Assembly: GCA_001916715.1 (NCBI GenBank)
Contig: MNSZ01000057.1
Location: 1 to 64,000, forward strand
Source: Firmicutes bacterium CAG:24053_14
GTDB taxonomy: Bacteria > Bacillota > Clostridia > Oscillospirales > Oscillospiraceae
DNA: 64,000 nt
Direction: 5' to 3'
Under the pieces are notes generated by a model. That model searched no databases. It had not been told where the DNA came from and saw only the letters and a list, made by a program, of their open reading frames with translations. Position numbers and translations under genes: made by a program. Below are positions 30,668 through 39,113 of the stretch, piece by piece (position 1 is the first letter of the stretch; each line of letters opens with the position of its first letter).

Positions 30668-32626
30668 ATGACGGCAGATTTTTTGAACCGCGGAAAAGAG
30701 TATATCAGTATGCTCGAAAGCTCGAAATACATGTGCGAGAGAAACGGCTTGGATGCGCATGCGCTTAAGCTTCCGGATGTCACGGAAGAGGATACGGAGC
30801 GCTGCAAAAAGCATGTCACAGGACATATCCGACTCATGCGAAAAAGCACACCCGAGTACTATCAGGCAGTGGCTGAGACACTTTCAGCAAACAAGGCGGT
30901 TTTGCTGTATTTGTACGATAATTTCGATATTTTCGGACGTTACGGTAATAAACAGCTAAAGGATGAGCTTTCACAGAAAAATATCAAGCTTGGCGGAAAT
31001 CTCGGCGAGAATTTTGCCGGCACAAATGCTGCTGTCATGGCTGCACGCAGCCCAAAAAGCACATGGGTGGTAGGGGATGAGCACTATCTTGACGCGCTCA
31101 AGCCTTATGTGACATTTGCGTTCGGGATCAAGGGAAAATACGGCCGAAACGGGTATGTTGTGCTTCTAACGTACAAGGAAAACTTTGATGAGTGCATGTA
31201 TACGCTCTTTAAGCTTCTCGAATCTACCGAGACCATAATAACCACCGGCCATGTTACAAAGGATGTTATCATGCGCGATATTATGCAGCGCAATGAGTAC
31301 AGCAGGGGCAGCACCAACGATATAGTGATACTGGTCGATAACAGCTGCTCGGTGACCTTTGCAAACGATATGTTTTATGATTTTTATAATTATCATCCGC
31401 AGGAAACGATAAACAGCTTTTTGGGCGATATTTGTCCCGAGCTCGTGTCGCTCGTATCGAAAATAGCCGAGGGAAAACGGGTCGTAGGCAAGCCGGTAGA
31501 ACTTGTCCGCGGCAACGGAGTGCACGAGCAGTATTCCGAAGATTGCAGTCCGATAAATACAAATTCGCGTCAATTCGGGGCACTTATAACCATATATAAA
31601 GACAAAATAAGAAAAGAGGAAAAACCTGCCGACGGCAACCATGCGCGCTATACATTCGATGATCTCATCGGCGTTTCGGATAATTTTGTGCAGCTCAAAC
31701 GCTTTGCCGAGCAGATATCCGCAACCTCGAGTCCTATACTCATTCAAGGCGAGTCCGGCACGGGCAAGGAACTTTTCGCAAATGCGATCCATTGCACGAG
31801 CCAGCGCAAGGATAAGCCCTTTGTTGCCGTAAACTGCGCTGCGATCCCACGCGATCTTATAGGCAGCGAGTTGTTCGGCTACGTCGGAGGCTCGTTCACA
31901 GGCGCGAGCAGAAGCGGTGCAAAAGGCAAATTCGAGCTTGCCGACGGAGGCACTCTGTTTCTCGATGAGATCGGTGAAATGCCGGTTGAAATGCAGAGTG
32001 TCCTGCTGCGCGCGCTTGAGGAAAACTGCATAACCCGTATCGGTGCTACAAAGCCGATAAACGTTGATGTACGAATAATTACAGCCACCAATAAGGACCT
32101 GACAAAGTGCATCGCAGATGGAACTTTCAGGGCAGACCTGTATTACAGGCTGAACGTAATTAACCTCACAATGATACCTCTCAGGCGTCGCAAAGAGGAT
32201 ATTAAAGAGCTTGCAGAGTATTTCCTTGAGCGATTCGCGTTTGAAAACGGGAAGAATATCCACAGCATAAGCACGGCCGCAGCGCTGGCTATGGGCGAAT
32301 ACGGCTGGCCCGGCAATGTGCGCGAGCTGCGCAACTGCATGGAATACAGCGTGATCGTATGCAAAACCGATCAGATAGAGAGGGAGGATCTTCCGCAGAG
32401 CATAAGCATGCTCGAGAAAGAAGAGCCTGTTCCGGAAATCGAGCAGGATAGCTCTGAGCTGAGGATAATGAGCGATTTCTTCACCAAACAGCGTTTGGAA
32501 ATGGCCAAAAAGCTTATGGTGGAGTATAAGGGCAACAAATCCCGTGTTGCAAAGGAAATGGGCGTATCGCGCTCGACGCTTTACAGGATACTCAACGCGG
32601 CGGAGAACACGCAGAATGAAAAATAG
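30668..32626 (+). CDS. Sigma-54-dependent enhancer-binding regulator (AAA+, PAS, Fis-type HTH)
   Basis: 652 residues. An N-terminal sensory region of about 200 residues has an AcoR-like GAF character (LGGNLGENFAGTNAAVMA), followed by a PAS-like domain at about 215-310 (VDNSCSVTFANDMFYDF). The AAA+ domain has Walker A GESGTGKE (361-368), the sigma-54 contact loop as GSFTGA (408-413, a conservative variant of GAFTGA), Walker B LFLDE and a C-terminal Fis helix-turn-helix ending SRVAKEMGVSRSTLYRIL. It should therefore activate sigma-54 promoters; the nearest is 32764-32779, directly downstream. The ligand is unknown. ATG 30668 follows GAGAGG. Confidence 0.92.
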   Translation: MTADFLNRGKEYISMLESSKYMCERNGLDAHALKLPDVTEEDTERCKKHVTGHIRLMRKSTPEYYQAVAETLSANKAVLLYLYDNFDIFGRYGNKQLKDELSQKNIKLGGNLGENFAGTNAAVMAARSPKSTWVVGDEHYLDALKPYVTFAFGIKGKYGRNGYVVLLTYKENFDECMYTLFKLLESTETIITTGHVTKDVIMRDIMQRNEYSRGSTNDIVILVDNSCSVTFANDMFYDFYNYHPQETINSFLGDICPELVSLVSKIAEGKRVVGKPVELVRGNGVHEQYSEDCSPINTNSRQFGALITIYKDKIRKEEKPADGNHARYTFDDLIGVSDNFVQLKRFAEQISATSSPILIQGESGTGKELFANAIHCTSQRKDKPFVAVNCAAIPRDLIGSELFGYVGGSFTGASRSGAKGKFELADGGTLFLDEIGEMPVEMQSVLLRALEENCITRIGATKPINVDVRIITATNKDLTKCIADGTFRADLYYRLNVINLTMIPLRRRKEDIKELAEYFLERFAFENGKNIHSISTAAALAMGEYGWPGNVRELRNCMEYSVIVCKTDQIEREDLPQSISMLEKEEPVPEIEQDSSELRIMSDFFTKQRLEMAKKLMVEYKGNKSRVAKEMGVSRSTLYRILNAAENTQNEK

Positions 32627-32644
32627 CAAAACCGATAAATAGTC

Positions 32645-32693
32645 AAAAGGAAGTCGGCTGTCTGATTTACGAAGACGGTCGGCTTCCTTTTTC
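32645..32693 (+). terminator. Terminator after the sigma-54 activator gene
   Basis: AAGGAAGTCG / CGGCTTCCTT stem, loop of about 23 nt, followed by TTTTTCTTT. Confidence 0.75.
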
Positions 32694-32763
32694 TTTACAT
32701 GAACAACAAATGTGTCGCGATAGAAAAACGCAGGTGAGGGCAAAAATATTTTTTTGACAAAGT

Positions 32764-32779
32764 TGGCACGATGTTTGCA
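32764..32779 (+). promoter_or_regulatory. Sigma-54 (-24/-12) promoter of the enoate reductase operon
   Basis: TTGGCACGATGTTTGCA starting at 32763: GG (32765-32766) and GC (32777-32778) are separated as in the consensus TGGCAC-N5-TTGC. Transcription should start near 32790. There is no sigma-A promoter of comparable quality in the gap. Confidence 0.9.
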
Positions 32780-32801
32780 AGTAAAGATAGGCGTCACAAA
32801 A

Positions 32802-32858
32802 AATAACCGATGGGCTCAGTTCCCCGGCCGGGATAATCGATACTGAGCCGCCGTTATT
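32802..32858 (+). promoter_or_regulatory. 5' leader stem-loop of the enoate reductase mRNA
   Basis: Arms AATAAC...GGCTCAGT and ACTGAGCC...GTTATT enclose a small CCCGGCCGGG palindrome. The fold starts about 12 nt after the predicted start and ends just before the ribosome site, so it may protect the 5' end or modulate translation. Confidence 0.6.
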
Positions 32859-32875
32859 AATTTGAGGAGGAAATC

Positions 32876-34909
32876 ATGAAAAGACTTTACACACCGTTTA
32901 AGGTCAACAAGCTGGAGCTTAAAAACAGAGTGATAATGTCACCTATGAGCATAGGTCACACTGTTGACGGCTTCATCATGGATGACGTTGTTGAGTTTTA
33001 CAAGCGCCGTGCACAGGGCGGCGTAGGACTTATCATTTTCGCAAACATGCAGTGGGATAAGCTGCGCTACAATCCGAACCACGGCGCAATGCTCACCGAT
33101 GAGAAGTACATTCCCTCGCTTAAGAAGCTCACCGATGCTATCCATGAGGGCGGCAGCAAAGTTTTCGCGCAGCTCATGCATCGCGGCAGATGCGCAAACC
33201 GCGCAAGCATTCAGGGCGAGCAGGCAGTTGCACCGTCTCCCATCCCCGGCAGATTCACTCACTTTGAAATGCCCAAGGAGCTCACCGTTGAGGAGATCAA
33301 GGAATTCGTTGACTGGCAGGCAGAGGCTGCGGTCATCGCAAAGAAGGCCGGCTTTGACGGCATCGAGATCGAAACCAACTCCGGTTATCTGTATGGCCAG
33401 TTCTTCTCTCCGCTGACCAACCACCGCACCGACGAGTATGGCGGCTCTCTCGAAAACCGCTGCCGCTTCATGGTTGAAACTCTCGAGGGTATGCGCGCGG
33501 CAGTCGGCCCCGACTATCCTATCTCCCTGCGTGTTAGCGGCAGCGACTTCATGGACGGCGGCTGCAACGGCGACGACATCGCAGAGATCTGCGAGCTGCT
33601 TGACAAAACCGGTTATGTTGACGGCTTCTCGATCACCGCAGGCTGGCACGAGTCGGCAGTTCCCCTTATCACCATGGAAGTTCCCCACGGTGCATGGGCA
33701 TACCTCGGCCGCCAGATCAAGGCTCGTGTAAAGGCTCCCGTAGCACAGGGCATGCGCATGAACATAGAAAAGGCAGAAGAGCTCGTCGATCGCGGCGACT
33801 TCGATGCCATCGTAATGGGCCGCCCGTTCCTGGCAGATCCCGACGTTGTTAACAAGGCCGAGGCCGGCAAGGCATCAACCATCCGTCCATGCGTCGGCTG
33901 CAATGCAAAGTGCCTCGATATGGCAATGGCCAGCAAGCCCATCGGCTGCATTGGCAACTACGAGTGCAACCGCGAGGAAGAGCTTGAGGACGAAAACGGC
34001 CTTATGCCCACCGAGAAGAAGAGCGAGCATCCCGAAAAGATCCTCGTTATCGGTGCAGGCCCCTCCGGCATGGAATTTGCCCGTGTAGCAGCTCTGCGCG
34101 GCCATAAGGTCACTATTTGGGAAAAGCGCAACCGTACCATCGGCCTGTCGCTGTATGCAGCAACTCCTCCGCGCCGCTACGATATCCGCTACTTCGGCCA
34201 GTGGCTCGAGCGCACCTGCCGCGAGCTCGGCGTTGAGATCATACTCAACAAGGAAGCGACGGCAGAGGATATAATCGCAGCAAGCAAGGACTACGATCGT
34301 GTCGTTCTTGCATGCGGCTCCAAGGCATCTATCCCCCCGATCCCCAGAGACCCCAGTGTTCCCATCGTTCATGCATGGGATGTATTTGAAGGCACCGCAG
34401 AGCTCGGCAAGAACGTAGTTGTCGTCGGCGGCGGTGATGTCGGCGTCGAGGTCGCAATGTACATCGGTGAGATCGGCACTCTTACAGCCGATGAGCTGAG
34501 ATTCATGATGATCTATAAGACCGAGCCTTATGAGAAGCTCCAGCAGCTGCTCAACCACGGTGTCCACAACGTTGCTATCGTCGAGATGGGCAAAAAGTTT
34601 GCTCCCGACATCAACCCCGGCAGCCGCTGGTCGATCATTGCTCGCACCAAGCAGCTTGGCACCAAGATGCTCAAGGAGACCAAGGTCATAGAGATAACCA
34701 AGGAAGGCGTTGTGGTTGAAAACGCAGAAGGCCGCCAGACTCTCCCGGCAGACACCGTTGTTATAGCAGCCGGTGCAAAGCCCAATAATGATATGTATGA
34801 GCAGCTCGTCGGCAAGGTCAAAAATGTTGACTGCATCGGCGATGCTGTCAAGGTAGCAAGAATTCCGGATGCGGTCGAATCTGCCTACAAGCTGGCCGCA
34901 AGCATATAA
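32876..34909 (+). CDS. FeS flavoprotein of the 2-enoate reductase / 2,4-dienoyl-CoA reductase / BaiCD family
   Basis: 677 residues, the length of clostridial 2-enoate reductase. Residues 1-330 are an Old-Yellow-Enzyme TIM barrel (VIMSPMSIGHTVDGF, QLMHRGRCANR, GYLYGQFFSPLTNHRTDEYGG). Cys339, Cys342, Cys346 and Cys358 bind a 4Fe-4S cluster, and residues 390-677 form the FAD/NAD(P) domain with VIGAGPSGMEFARVAALRG and VVVGGGDVGVEVA. Such enzymes use NAD(P)H to reduce an activated C=C bond; relatives act on free enoates, dienoyl-CoA or bile-acid intermediates, so the substrate is open. Transcribed from the sigma-54 promoter. Codon use resembles rpsB/groEL, suggesting high expression when induced. 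Confidence 0.9.
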   Translation: MKRLYTPFKVNKLELKNRVIMSPMSIGHTVDGFIMDDVVEFYKRRAQGGVGLIIFANMQWDKLRYNPNHGAMLTDEKYIPSLKKLTDAIHEGGSKVFAQLMHRGRCANRASIQGEQAVAPSPIPGRFTHFEMPKELTVEEIKEFVDWQAEAAVIAKKAGFDGIEIETNSGYLYGQFFSPLTNHRTDEYGGSLENRCRFMVETLEGMRAAVGPDYPISLRVSGSDFMDGGCNGDDIAEICELLDKTGYVDGFSITAGWHESAVPLITMEVPHGAWAYLGRQIKARVKAPVAQGMRMNIEKAEELVDRGDFDAIVMGRPFLADPDVVNKAEAGKASTIRPCVGCNAKCLDMAMASKPIGCIGNYECNREEELEDENGLMPTEKKSEHPEKILVIGAGPSGMEFARVAALRGHKVTIWEKRNRTIGLSLYAATPPRRYDIRYFGQWLERTCRELGVEIILNKEATAEDIIAASKDYDRVVLACGSKASIPPIPRDPSVPIVHAWDVFEGTAELGKNVVVVGGGDVGVEVAMYIGEIGTLTADELRFMMIYKTEPYEKLQQLLNHGVHNVAIVEMGKKFAPDINPGSRWSIIARTKQLGTKMLKETKVIEITKEGVVVENAEGRQTLPADTVVIAAGAKPNNDMYEQLVGKVKNVDCIGDAVKVARIPDAVESAYKLAASI

Positions 34910-34915
34910 ATCGCC

Positions 34916-34935
34916 TGAGCCAAAATAGAGGCTCA
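34916..34935 (+). promoter_or_regulatory. Intercistronic hairpin
   Basis: TGAGCC / GGCTCA with an 8-nt loop just after the enoate reductase stop. A C-rich stretch and GCCGG...CCGGC follow before the ligase gene; no T-run, so it is probably mRNA processing or partial attenuation. Confidence 0.5.
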
Positions 34936-35048
34936 AGTGTTCTCCTCCCCCTCTTCCTTCTCCCTGGGCTGCCGGATAAGCTCCGGCGCCTGAGGGCGGA
35001 GGCGGGTAAGGAAAAATAAAAAGTTAAAATGCTTAGAGGATATGAGAA

Positions 35049-36719
35049 ATGAATCAGCTGCAAAACAAGAGCTTTGAGGAAGCTCTGGTTCGGTACAGAG
35101 AAAAGTGGGACAAGATCAAAGACCCCTGTGTTGTTTATGATTTTCCGATCCCCGATGTTTCCTGTAAGGAACTGTTCCTCAAAAGAGTTAGCGAACATCC
35201 CGACAAGACCTATGTTATCAGCCGCGGCGCAAAGATGAGCTATGTCGAGTGCAATACGCTTGCAGCAAAAATCGCAAACGGCTTTCTCGCAAAAGGACTG
35301 AAAAAAGGCGACAGAGTTATAACATATGTCTCTAACGGTTTTGAGTTCGTTGCGCTGGCACATGCCTGCTTCAAAACAGGCATCATAATGGTAAACACAA
35401 ATCCACGTTCCACTGCTGATGAGATCATCCGCAGAATTAAAGACTGCACACCCAAAATGGTCATAACCGACTCCGACGGCGCAGATGCAGTCGTGCAGGC
35501 CCTTAAAGACGATAAAGCCGGCGTCGAACACATGGTGTTCTGTCCGGCGCTCGAAAAGGAAAACCGCTGGGATGAGCTCGGCGCATGGGAGAGCATAATC
35601 TCCGATGACGCCACCGAACCCGATATCGCCATCGAACCCGAGGATATTGCAATATTGCAGTACACTGGTGGCACTACGGGCGTGCTCAAGGGCTGCTGCC
35701 AGACAAACCATGCATTTGTTGCCAAGGCAATGGCTCAGGTGCAGTATTTCAGACCCTTCCTTAACGATAATGACTATGAAAACTACATCGTCATCATTGC
35801 TCTCGGAATGTCTCATGCATTTGGCTTCGGTCAGGGCATTGTGGTCAACCTGACTATGGGCGGCACGATATTCTTTGCGGAAAGCCTGGACGAGATACTC
35901 CGGGTGATCGAAAAATACCGTCCTACCGTTTGGCCGAGCGTTCCGCTGTGGATGAAGCTTATAGCTACCCACGAGGAATATCAGAAATACGATATAAGCT
36001 CGCTGAAGGTCATAACCTGCGGCTCGGCTCCGCTGCCTGTTGACGTAATAAGGCGAGTCGAGGAGCTGACAGGGGCAGTTATCACCGAGGGCTACGGCAT
36101 GACCGAAACAGTCAACACCATAACGATAAACGGCCATGACCACCGCAAGGTCGGCACCGTAGGCGTTGTAAACCCCAACATTGAATACCTCATCGTAGAC
36201 CAGGAAACCGGCACTGAGGTAGTGGAGGACGGTCAGCCCGGCGAGATCATCTGCCGAGGCGAGTGCGTGATGCACGAATATTGGAATAATCCCGAGGAAA
36301 CGGCAAAAATGCTGCGCAACGGTTGGCTCTACACCGGCGATATAGGCCGCATTGACGAGGAAGGCTTCCTTATCATCTGCGACCGCAAGAAGGATCTTAT
36401 TATCACCGGCGGCTTTAACGTGTTTCCCAGTGAGCTTGAGGCGGTCGCCATAACAGCAGAGAACGTAGCCGACGCAATAGCGATAGGCGTTCCGAACGAG
36501 CGCAGAGGCGAGGTGCCTGCGATATTCGTTCAGCCGATTGCCGGCAAAACAGTAGACCTCAACGAGGTAGAGAGAGTTTGCCGCGAAAAGCTTTCGCGCT
36601 TCAAGGTTCCTAAGGAGTATTACGTCATGGACATGCTCCCCAAAACCAAAAATCGCAAGCCCGACAGAAAAATGGTCAAGAAGCTGTATCTTGAACATGC
36701 ATTCGATGACCAAAAGTAG
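35049..36719 (+). CDS. Acyl-CoA synthetase (AMP-forming carboxylate--CoA ligase)
   Basis: 556 residues of the ANL superfamily. Motifs: P-loop ILQYTGGTTGVLKG (Thr-Gly rich, with Leu in place of the usual Pro), ITEGYGMTET, YTGDIGRIDEEGFLIICDRKKDLIITGGFNVFPSELE and the C-terminal catalytic Lys region KTKNRKPDRK. It activates a carboxylic acid to the CoA thioester via an acyl-AMP. BaiB-like bile-acid ligases, hydroxycinnamate ligases and medium-chain ligases look alike at this level. It sits between the reductase and the transporter, so all three likely share one substrate. GAGGA precedes the ATG. Confidence 0.92.
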   Translation: MNQLQNKSFEEALVRYREKWDKIKDPCVVYDFPIPDVSCKELFLKRVSEHPDKTYVISRGAKMSYVECNTLAAKIANGFLAKGLKKGDRVITYVSNGFEFVALAHACFKTGIIMVNTNPRSTADEIIRRIKDCTPKMVITDSDGADAVVQALKDDKAGVEHMVFCPALEKENRWDELGAWESIISDDATEPDIAIEPEDIAILQYTGGTTGVLKGCCQTNHAFVAKAMAQVQYFRPFLNDNDYENYIVIIALGMSHAFGFGQGIVVNLTMGGTIFFAESLDEILRVIEKYRPTVWPSVPLWMKLIATHEEYQKYDISSLKVITCGSAPLPVDVIRRVEELTGAVITEGYGMTETVNTITINGHDHRKVGTVGVVNPNIEYLIVDQETGTEVVEDGQPGEIICRGECVMHEYWNNPEETAKMLRNGWLYTGDIGRIDEEGFLIICDRKKDLIITGGFNVFPSELEAVAITAENVADAIAIGVPNERRGEVPAIFVQPIAGKTVDLNEVERVCREKLSRFKVPKEYYVMDMLPKTKNRKPDRKMVKKLYLEHAFDDQK

Positions 36720-36731
36720 GAACATTTGAAT

Positions 36732-36757
36732 TTAATTAACCAGCACTTGTTAATTAA
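36732..36757. repeat. Inverted repeat before the transporter gene
   Basis: TTAATTAAC-N8-GTTAATTAA in the 70-bp gap between ligase and transporter; an AT-rich weak stem, possible regulator site or mRNA feature. Confidence 0.4.
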
Positions 36758-36789
36758 TTAATAAACAAAAAACAGAGGAGAAGATTAAA

Positions 36790-38184
36790 ATGTCAAAGAA
36801 CACAAAAAGGACACTTCTTGGATTCGTAGTTGCGATCGCAGCGCTTCTGCTCATAGCCTATCTCCCGGCAGAAACCGAGGCAATGAGCCGCGCAGCGTGG
36901 CAGTATCTTGGCTGCTTCGTATTCATGCTCGTACTTATCATTTCCCGTGCGATCCCCGACTGGGCGGCGGTCCTGTGCACGATGGCAGTGCTCGTTGCGC
37001 TTAAAGTTGCAACGGTTGCCGAAGTTACCTCAAACTTTGCATCCAGCACCGTATGGCTCTGCATCGGCGTGTTCATCATGTCGATAGGCATCAACAACAG
37101 CGGCTTTATGAAGCGCCTGGCGCTGTGGGTGCTGACCCGCTTCCCCGGAACCTATGCAGGTCAGGTAACTGCAATGCTTCTTTCCGGCGTTATCATGAGC
37201 CCCATTATTCCTTCCTCCACCGCAAAGACTTCCATGATGGCTCCGTTTGTCAACCAGGTATGTGAGGCGTCCGGCGCAGAGCGCAACTCCAAGCAGTCTC
37301 TCGGCCTGTGGTTTGCAAACTTCATGGGCACCAACCAGCTCGGCATGGCTTTCGTTTCCGGCTCGGTTTATGTCGCACTTATGCTCGGCTTCGTCGGCGA
37401 GAGCGTTTCCTGGGGTCAGTGGTTTGTCCGCGCATGCGTATGGTATGTAGTCTGCATAGTGCTTGTCTATGTGTTCTGCCTCGTTTTCTGCAAGCCCACC
37501 GATACTCAGAAGGCAGCAAACGTTGAGTTCATCAAGGACTCTTACAAGGCTCTCGGCAAGCTCAGCACCAAGGAAAAGCAGGGCATCATCATTGTTCTCG
37601 CAGCACTTATCCTCTGGCTTACTCAGTCCACCCACAAGATCGACGCAGGCATGGTCGCAATTCTCGCAGACGTTGCATTCATCGCATGTGGTCTGATCAC
37701 TCCTCCCGAGGTCGGCGCAAAGGGCATGTGGACCATCACCATCTTCGTCGGCGGCGTTCTCTCCGTTGCAGGCCTTATGGCATCCCTCGGCGTGAGCACC
37801 TGGCTCGCCGGCATTCTCGGACCTATCCTCGCACCCATCATGAGCAGTCCCTGGATATTCATCCCCTGCCTGTGCATCATCACCTATCTGCTTCGTTTCG
37901 TTATCGTCTCCCAGTCCTGCTGCATGGCAGTCATGATAGCAATCTTCGGCTCGCTGCTTGAGGCACACGGAATAAACATCTTTGTCCTCGTATTTACCTC
38001 CTGGGTTTCCGGTACCTGCTGGAACGTTGCTTACCAGAACCCCGCATCCGCAGGCCTTATCAAGATGTGCGATCCGTCCCTCGACTTTGCAACCGCATCC
38101 AAGGGCTCTTATGCATACTGCATCATCAACCTCATTGCAATGACCTGCAGTGTGCCTCTCTGGATGGCACTGGGCCTTCTGTAA
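36790..38184 (+). CDS. SLC13/DASS-type anion (carboxylate) transporter
   Basis: 464 residues with about 12 hydrophobic segments, including paired re-entrant regions such as SGVIMSPIIPSSTAKTSMMAPF and WVSGTCWNVAYQNPASAGLIK that mirror the SNT-like motifs of DASS carriers. These secondary transporters move di- or monocarboxylates with sodium or in exchange for another acid. An exchange mode, substrate in and reduced product out, would suit the operon. The family could also be read as an ArsB/NhaD-like permease. Codon bias is very strong. AGAGGAG lies before the ATG. Confidence 0.85.
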   Translation: MSKNTKRTLLGFVVAIAALLLIAYLPAETEAMSRAAWQYLGCFVFMLVLIISRAIPDWAAVLCTMAVLVALKVATVAEVTSNFASSTVWLCIGVFIMSIGINNSGFMKRLALWVLTRFPGTYAGQVTAMLLSGVIMSPIIPSSTAKTSMMAPFVNQVCEASGAERNSKQSLGLWFANFMGTNQLGMAFVSGSVYVALMLGFVGESVSWGQWFVRACVWYVVCIVLVYVFCLVFCKPTDTQKAANVEFIKDSYKALGKLSTKEKQGIIIVLAALILWLTQSTHKIDAGMVAILADVAFIACGLITPPEVGAKGMWTITIFVGGVLSVAGLMASLGVSTWLAGILGPILAPIMSSPWIFIPCLCIITYLLRFVIVSQSCCMAVMIAIFGSLLEAHGINIFVLVFTSWVSGTCWNVAYQNPASAGLIKMCDPSLDFATASKGSYAYCIINLIAMTCSVPLWMALGLL

Positions 38185-38215
38185 TTGAGCATACACGATG
38201 CGGGAGGACATCGTA

Positions 38216-38332
38216 ATGTGTATGGAGGAGCTGGAGCTTGAGCCGGAAAAGGCAAGGGCTTTCATCGGAAATGATGCGGAACTCCTACGGAACACTCTTT
38301 ATCAAGATCAATACATTTATATGGCAGTGTAA
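38216..38332 (+). CDS. Candidate small protein (38 residues)
   Basis: A short frame MCMEELELEPEKARAFIGND... begins 31 nt after the transporter stop with a strong GGGAGGA site 8 nt before the ATG. The product is acidic and helical-looking, without a membrane segment. I do not recognise it. It may be a real small protein of the carboxylate operon or the 5' end of a gene cut by the rearrangement at 38380. Confidence 0.4.
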   Translation: MCMEELELEPEKARAFIGNDAELLRNTLYQDQYIYMAV

Positions 38333-38355
38333 TACAACTTTCAGTTTACCTCTAT

Positions 38356-39099
38356 TCAAACATACAAGCTCTTGACAATAAAGCTCCTATATAGTATGAT
38401 TTTATAAACTACTATATAGGAGCTTTTGCATGAAAACAAAGGCGAGCCTTTTACGCCGCATTTGCTCTCGTCGCAGCCGAGATCGGTGCAGTTCCAAACA
38501 GTTATGCCTTTTTTGAGGCCTTCAATGACGTTTGCAGGCGTCATAAAGCGCGGCGTGTTTATTGCAGGGGTGACCGTGATAACGGCCGGGAGTTCGGTCT
38601 TCGATGTTTCGATGCCGTTTGTGAAGCTGCGGCGGCATACGATCGCACTGCCGTCAAGCTCGATACCGTCAACGCTCGTGATAAGAGGAAGTCCGAGGAA
38701 GCCCGCAGTCACAGGGCCTGTCTGCGCAGTTTCGGCATCTGAGGCTTTGTTGCCGAAAATGGCAAGGTCAAAGCTGCCGAGCTTTTTCGCGGCCATTGAA
38801 AGCACGTAGCCTGTTGCAAGCGTATCGGCTCCGCCGAATGCGCGATCGGAGAGAAGAACTGCCTCGTCGCAGCCCATGAACAGCGCTCTTTTCAGAACGT
38901 CCTCGGCCTGCGGCGGCCCCATGGTAACTGCGGTCACTTTTCCGCCGAAGCGGTCGCGCAGGGAAAGACCGGCCTCAAGCGCGTTTTTATCCACGGGATT
39001 TATCATGGTCCCGGCTCCGCTGCGGATGAGATTGCCGTTTTCGTCGAGCTTCACCTCATCGCTGTCCGGGATCTGCTTTATAAAAACAATAATATTCAT
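38356..39099 (-). pseudogene. etfB: Electron transfer flavoprotein beta subunit, 3'-truncated
   Basis: The first 225 or so codons are an EtfB: MNIIVFIKQIPDSDEVKLDENGNLIR, INPVDKNALEAGLSL, VTMGPPQAEDVLKRALFMGCDEAVLLSDRAFGGADTLATG and the AMP/FAD-binding NKASDAETAQTGP. Homology stops after DLGCDESKCGVKGSPL; normally about 35 more residues follow. Instead the frame runs through a 17-bp inverted repeat and ends in 22 unrelated residues (247 in total). No etfA is found downstream, although etfB-etfA are nearly always adjacent. GGAGG precedes the ATG, 14 bp after the acyl-CoA dehydrogenase. Function would require a distant EtfA and tolerance of the lost C-terminus. Confidence 0.75.
38380..38426. 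repeat. 17-bp perfect inverted repeat at the etfB breakpoint
   Basis: AAAGCTCCTATATAGTA and its exact complement TACTATATAGGAGCTTT are separated by 13 nt. It lies between two convergent operons and could terminate transcription, but it is AT-rich, lies inside the aberrant etfB tail and may instead be the scar of a mobile element. Confidence 0.7.
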
Positions 39100-39113
39100 T
39101 TTCCGAACCTCCG

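Noticed and set aside
32700..32760. Copies of the TGAWACACTT motif upstream of the sigma-54 promoter
   Set aside because: Only weak partial matches (around AATGTGTCGCGATA) were found, so activator sites for this promoter remain unassigned.
34848..36725. 625-codon open frame antisense to the CoA ligase gene
   Set aside because: Shadow of a highly codon-biased gene; the ligase has all ANL motifs.
38380..38426. Plain intrinsic terminator for the two convergent operons
   Set aside because: The stem is AT-rich with a 13-nt loop and lies within the aberrant etfB tail; termination is possible but does not explain the loss of the etfB end and etfA.
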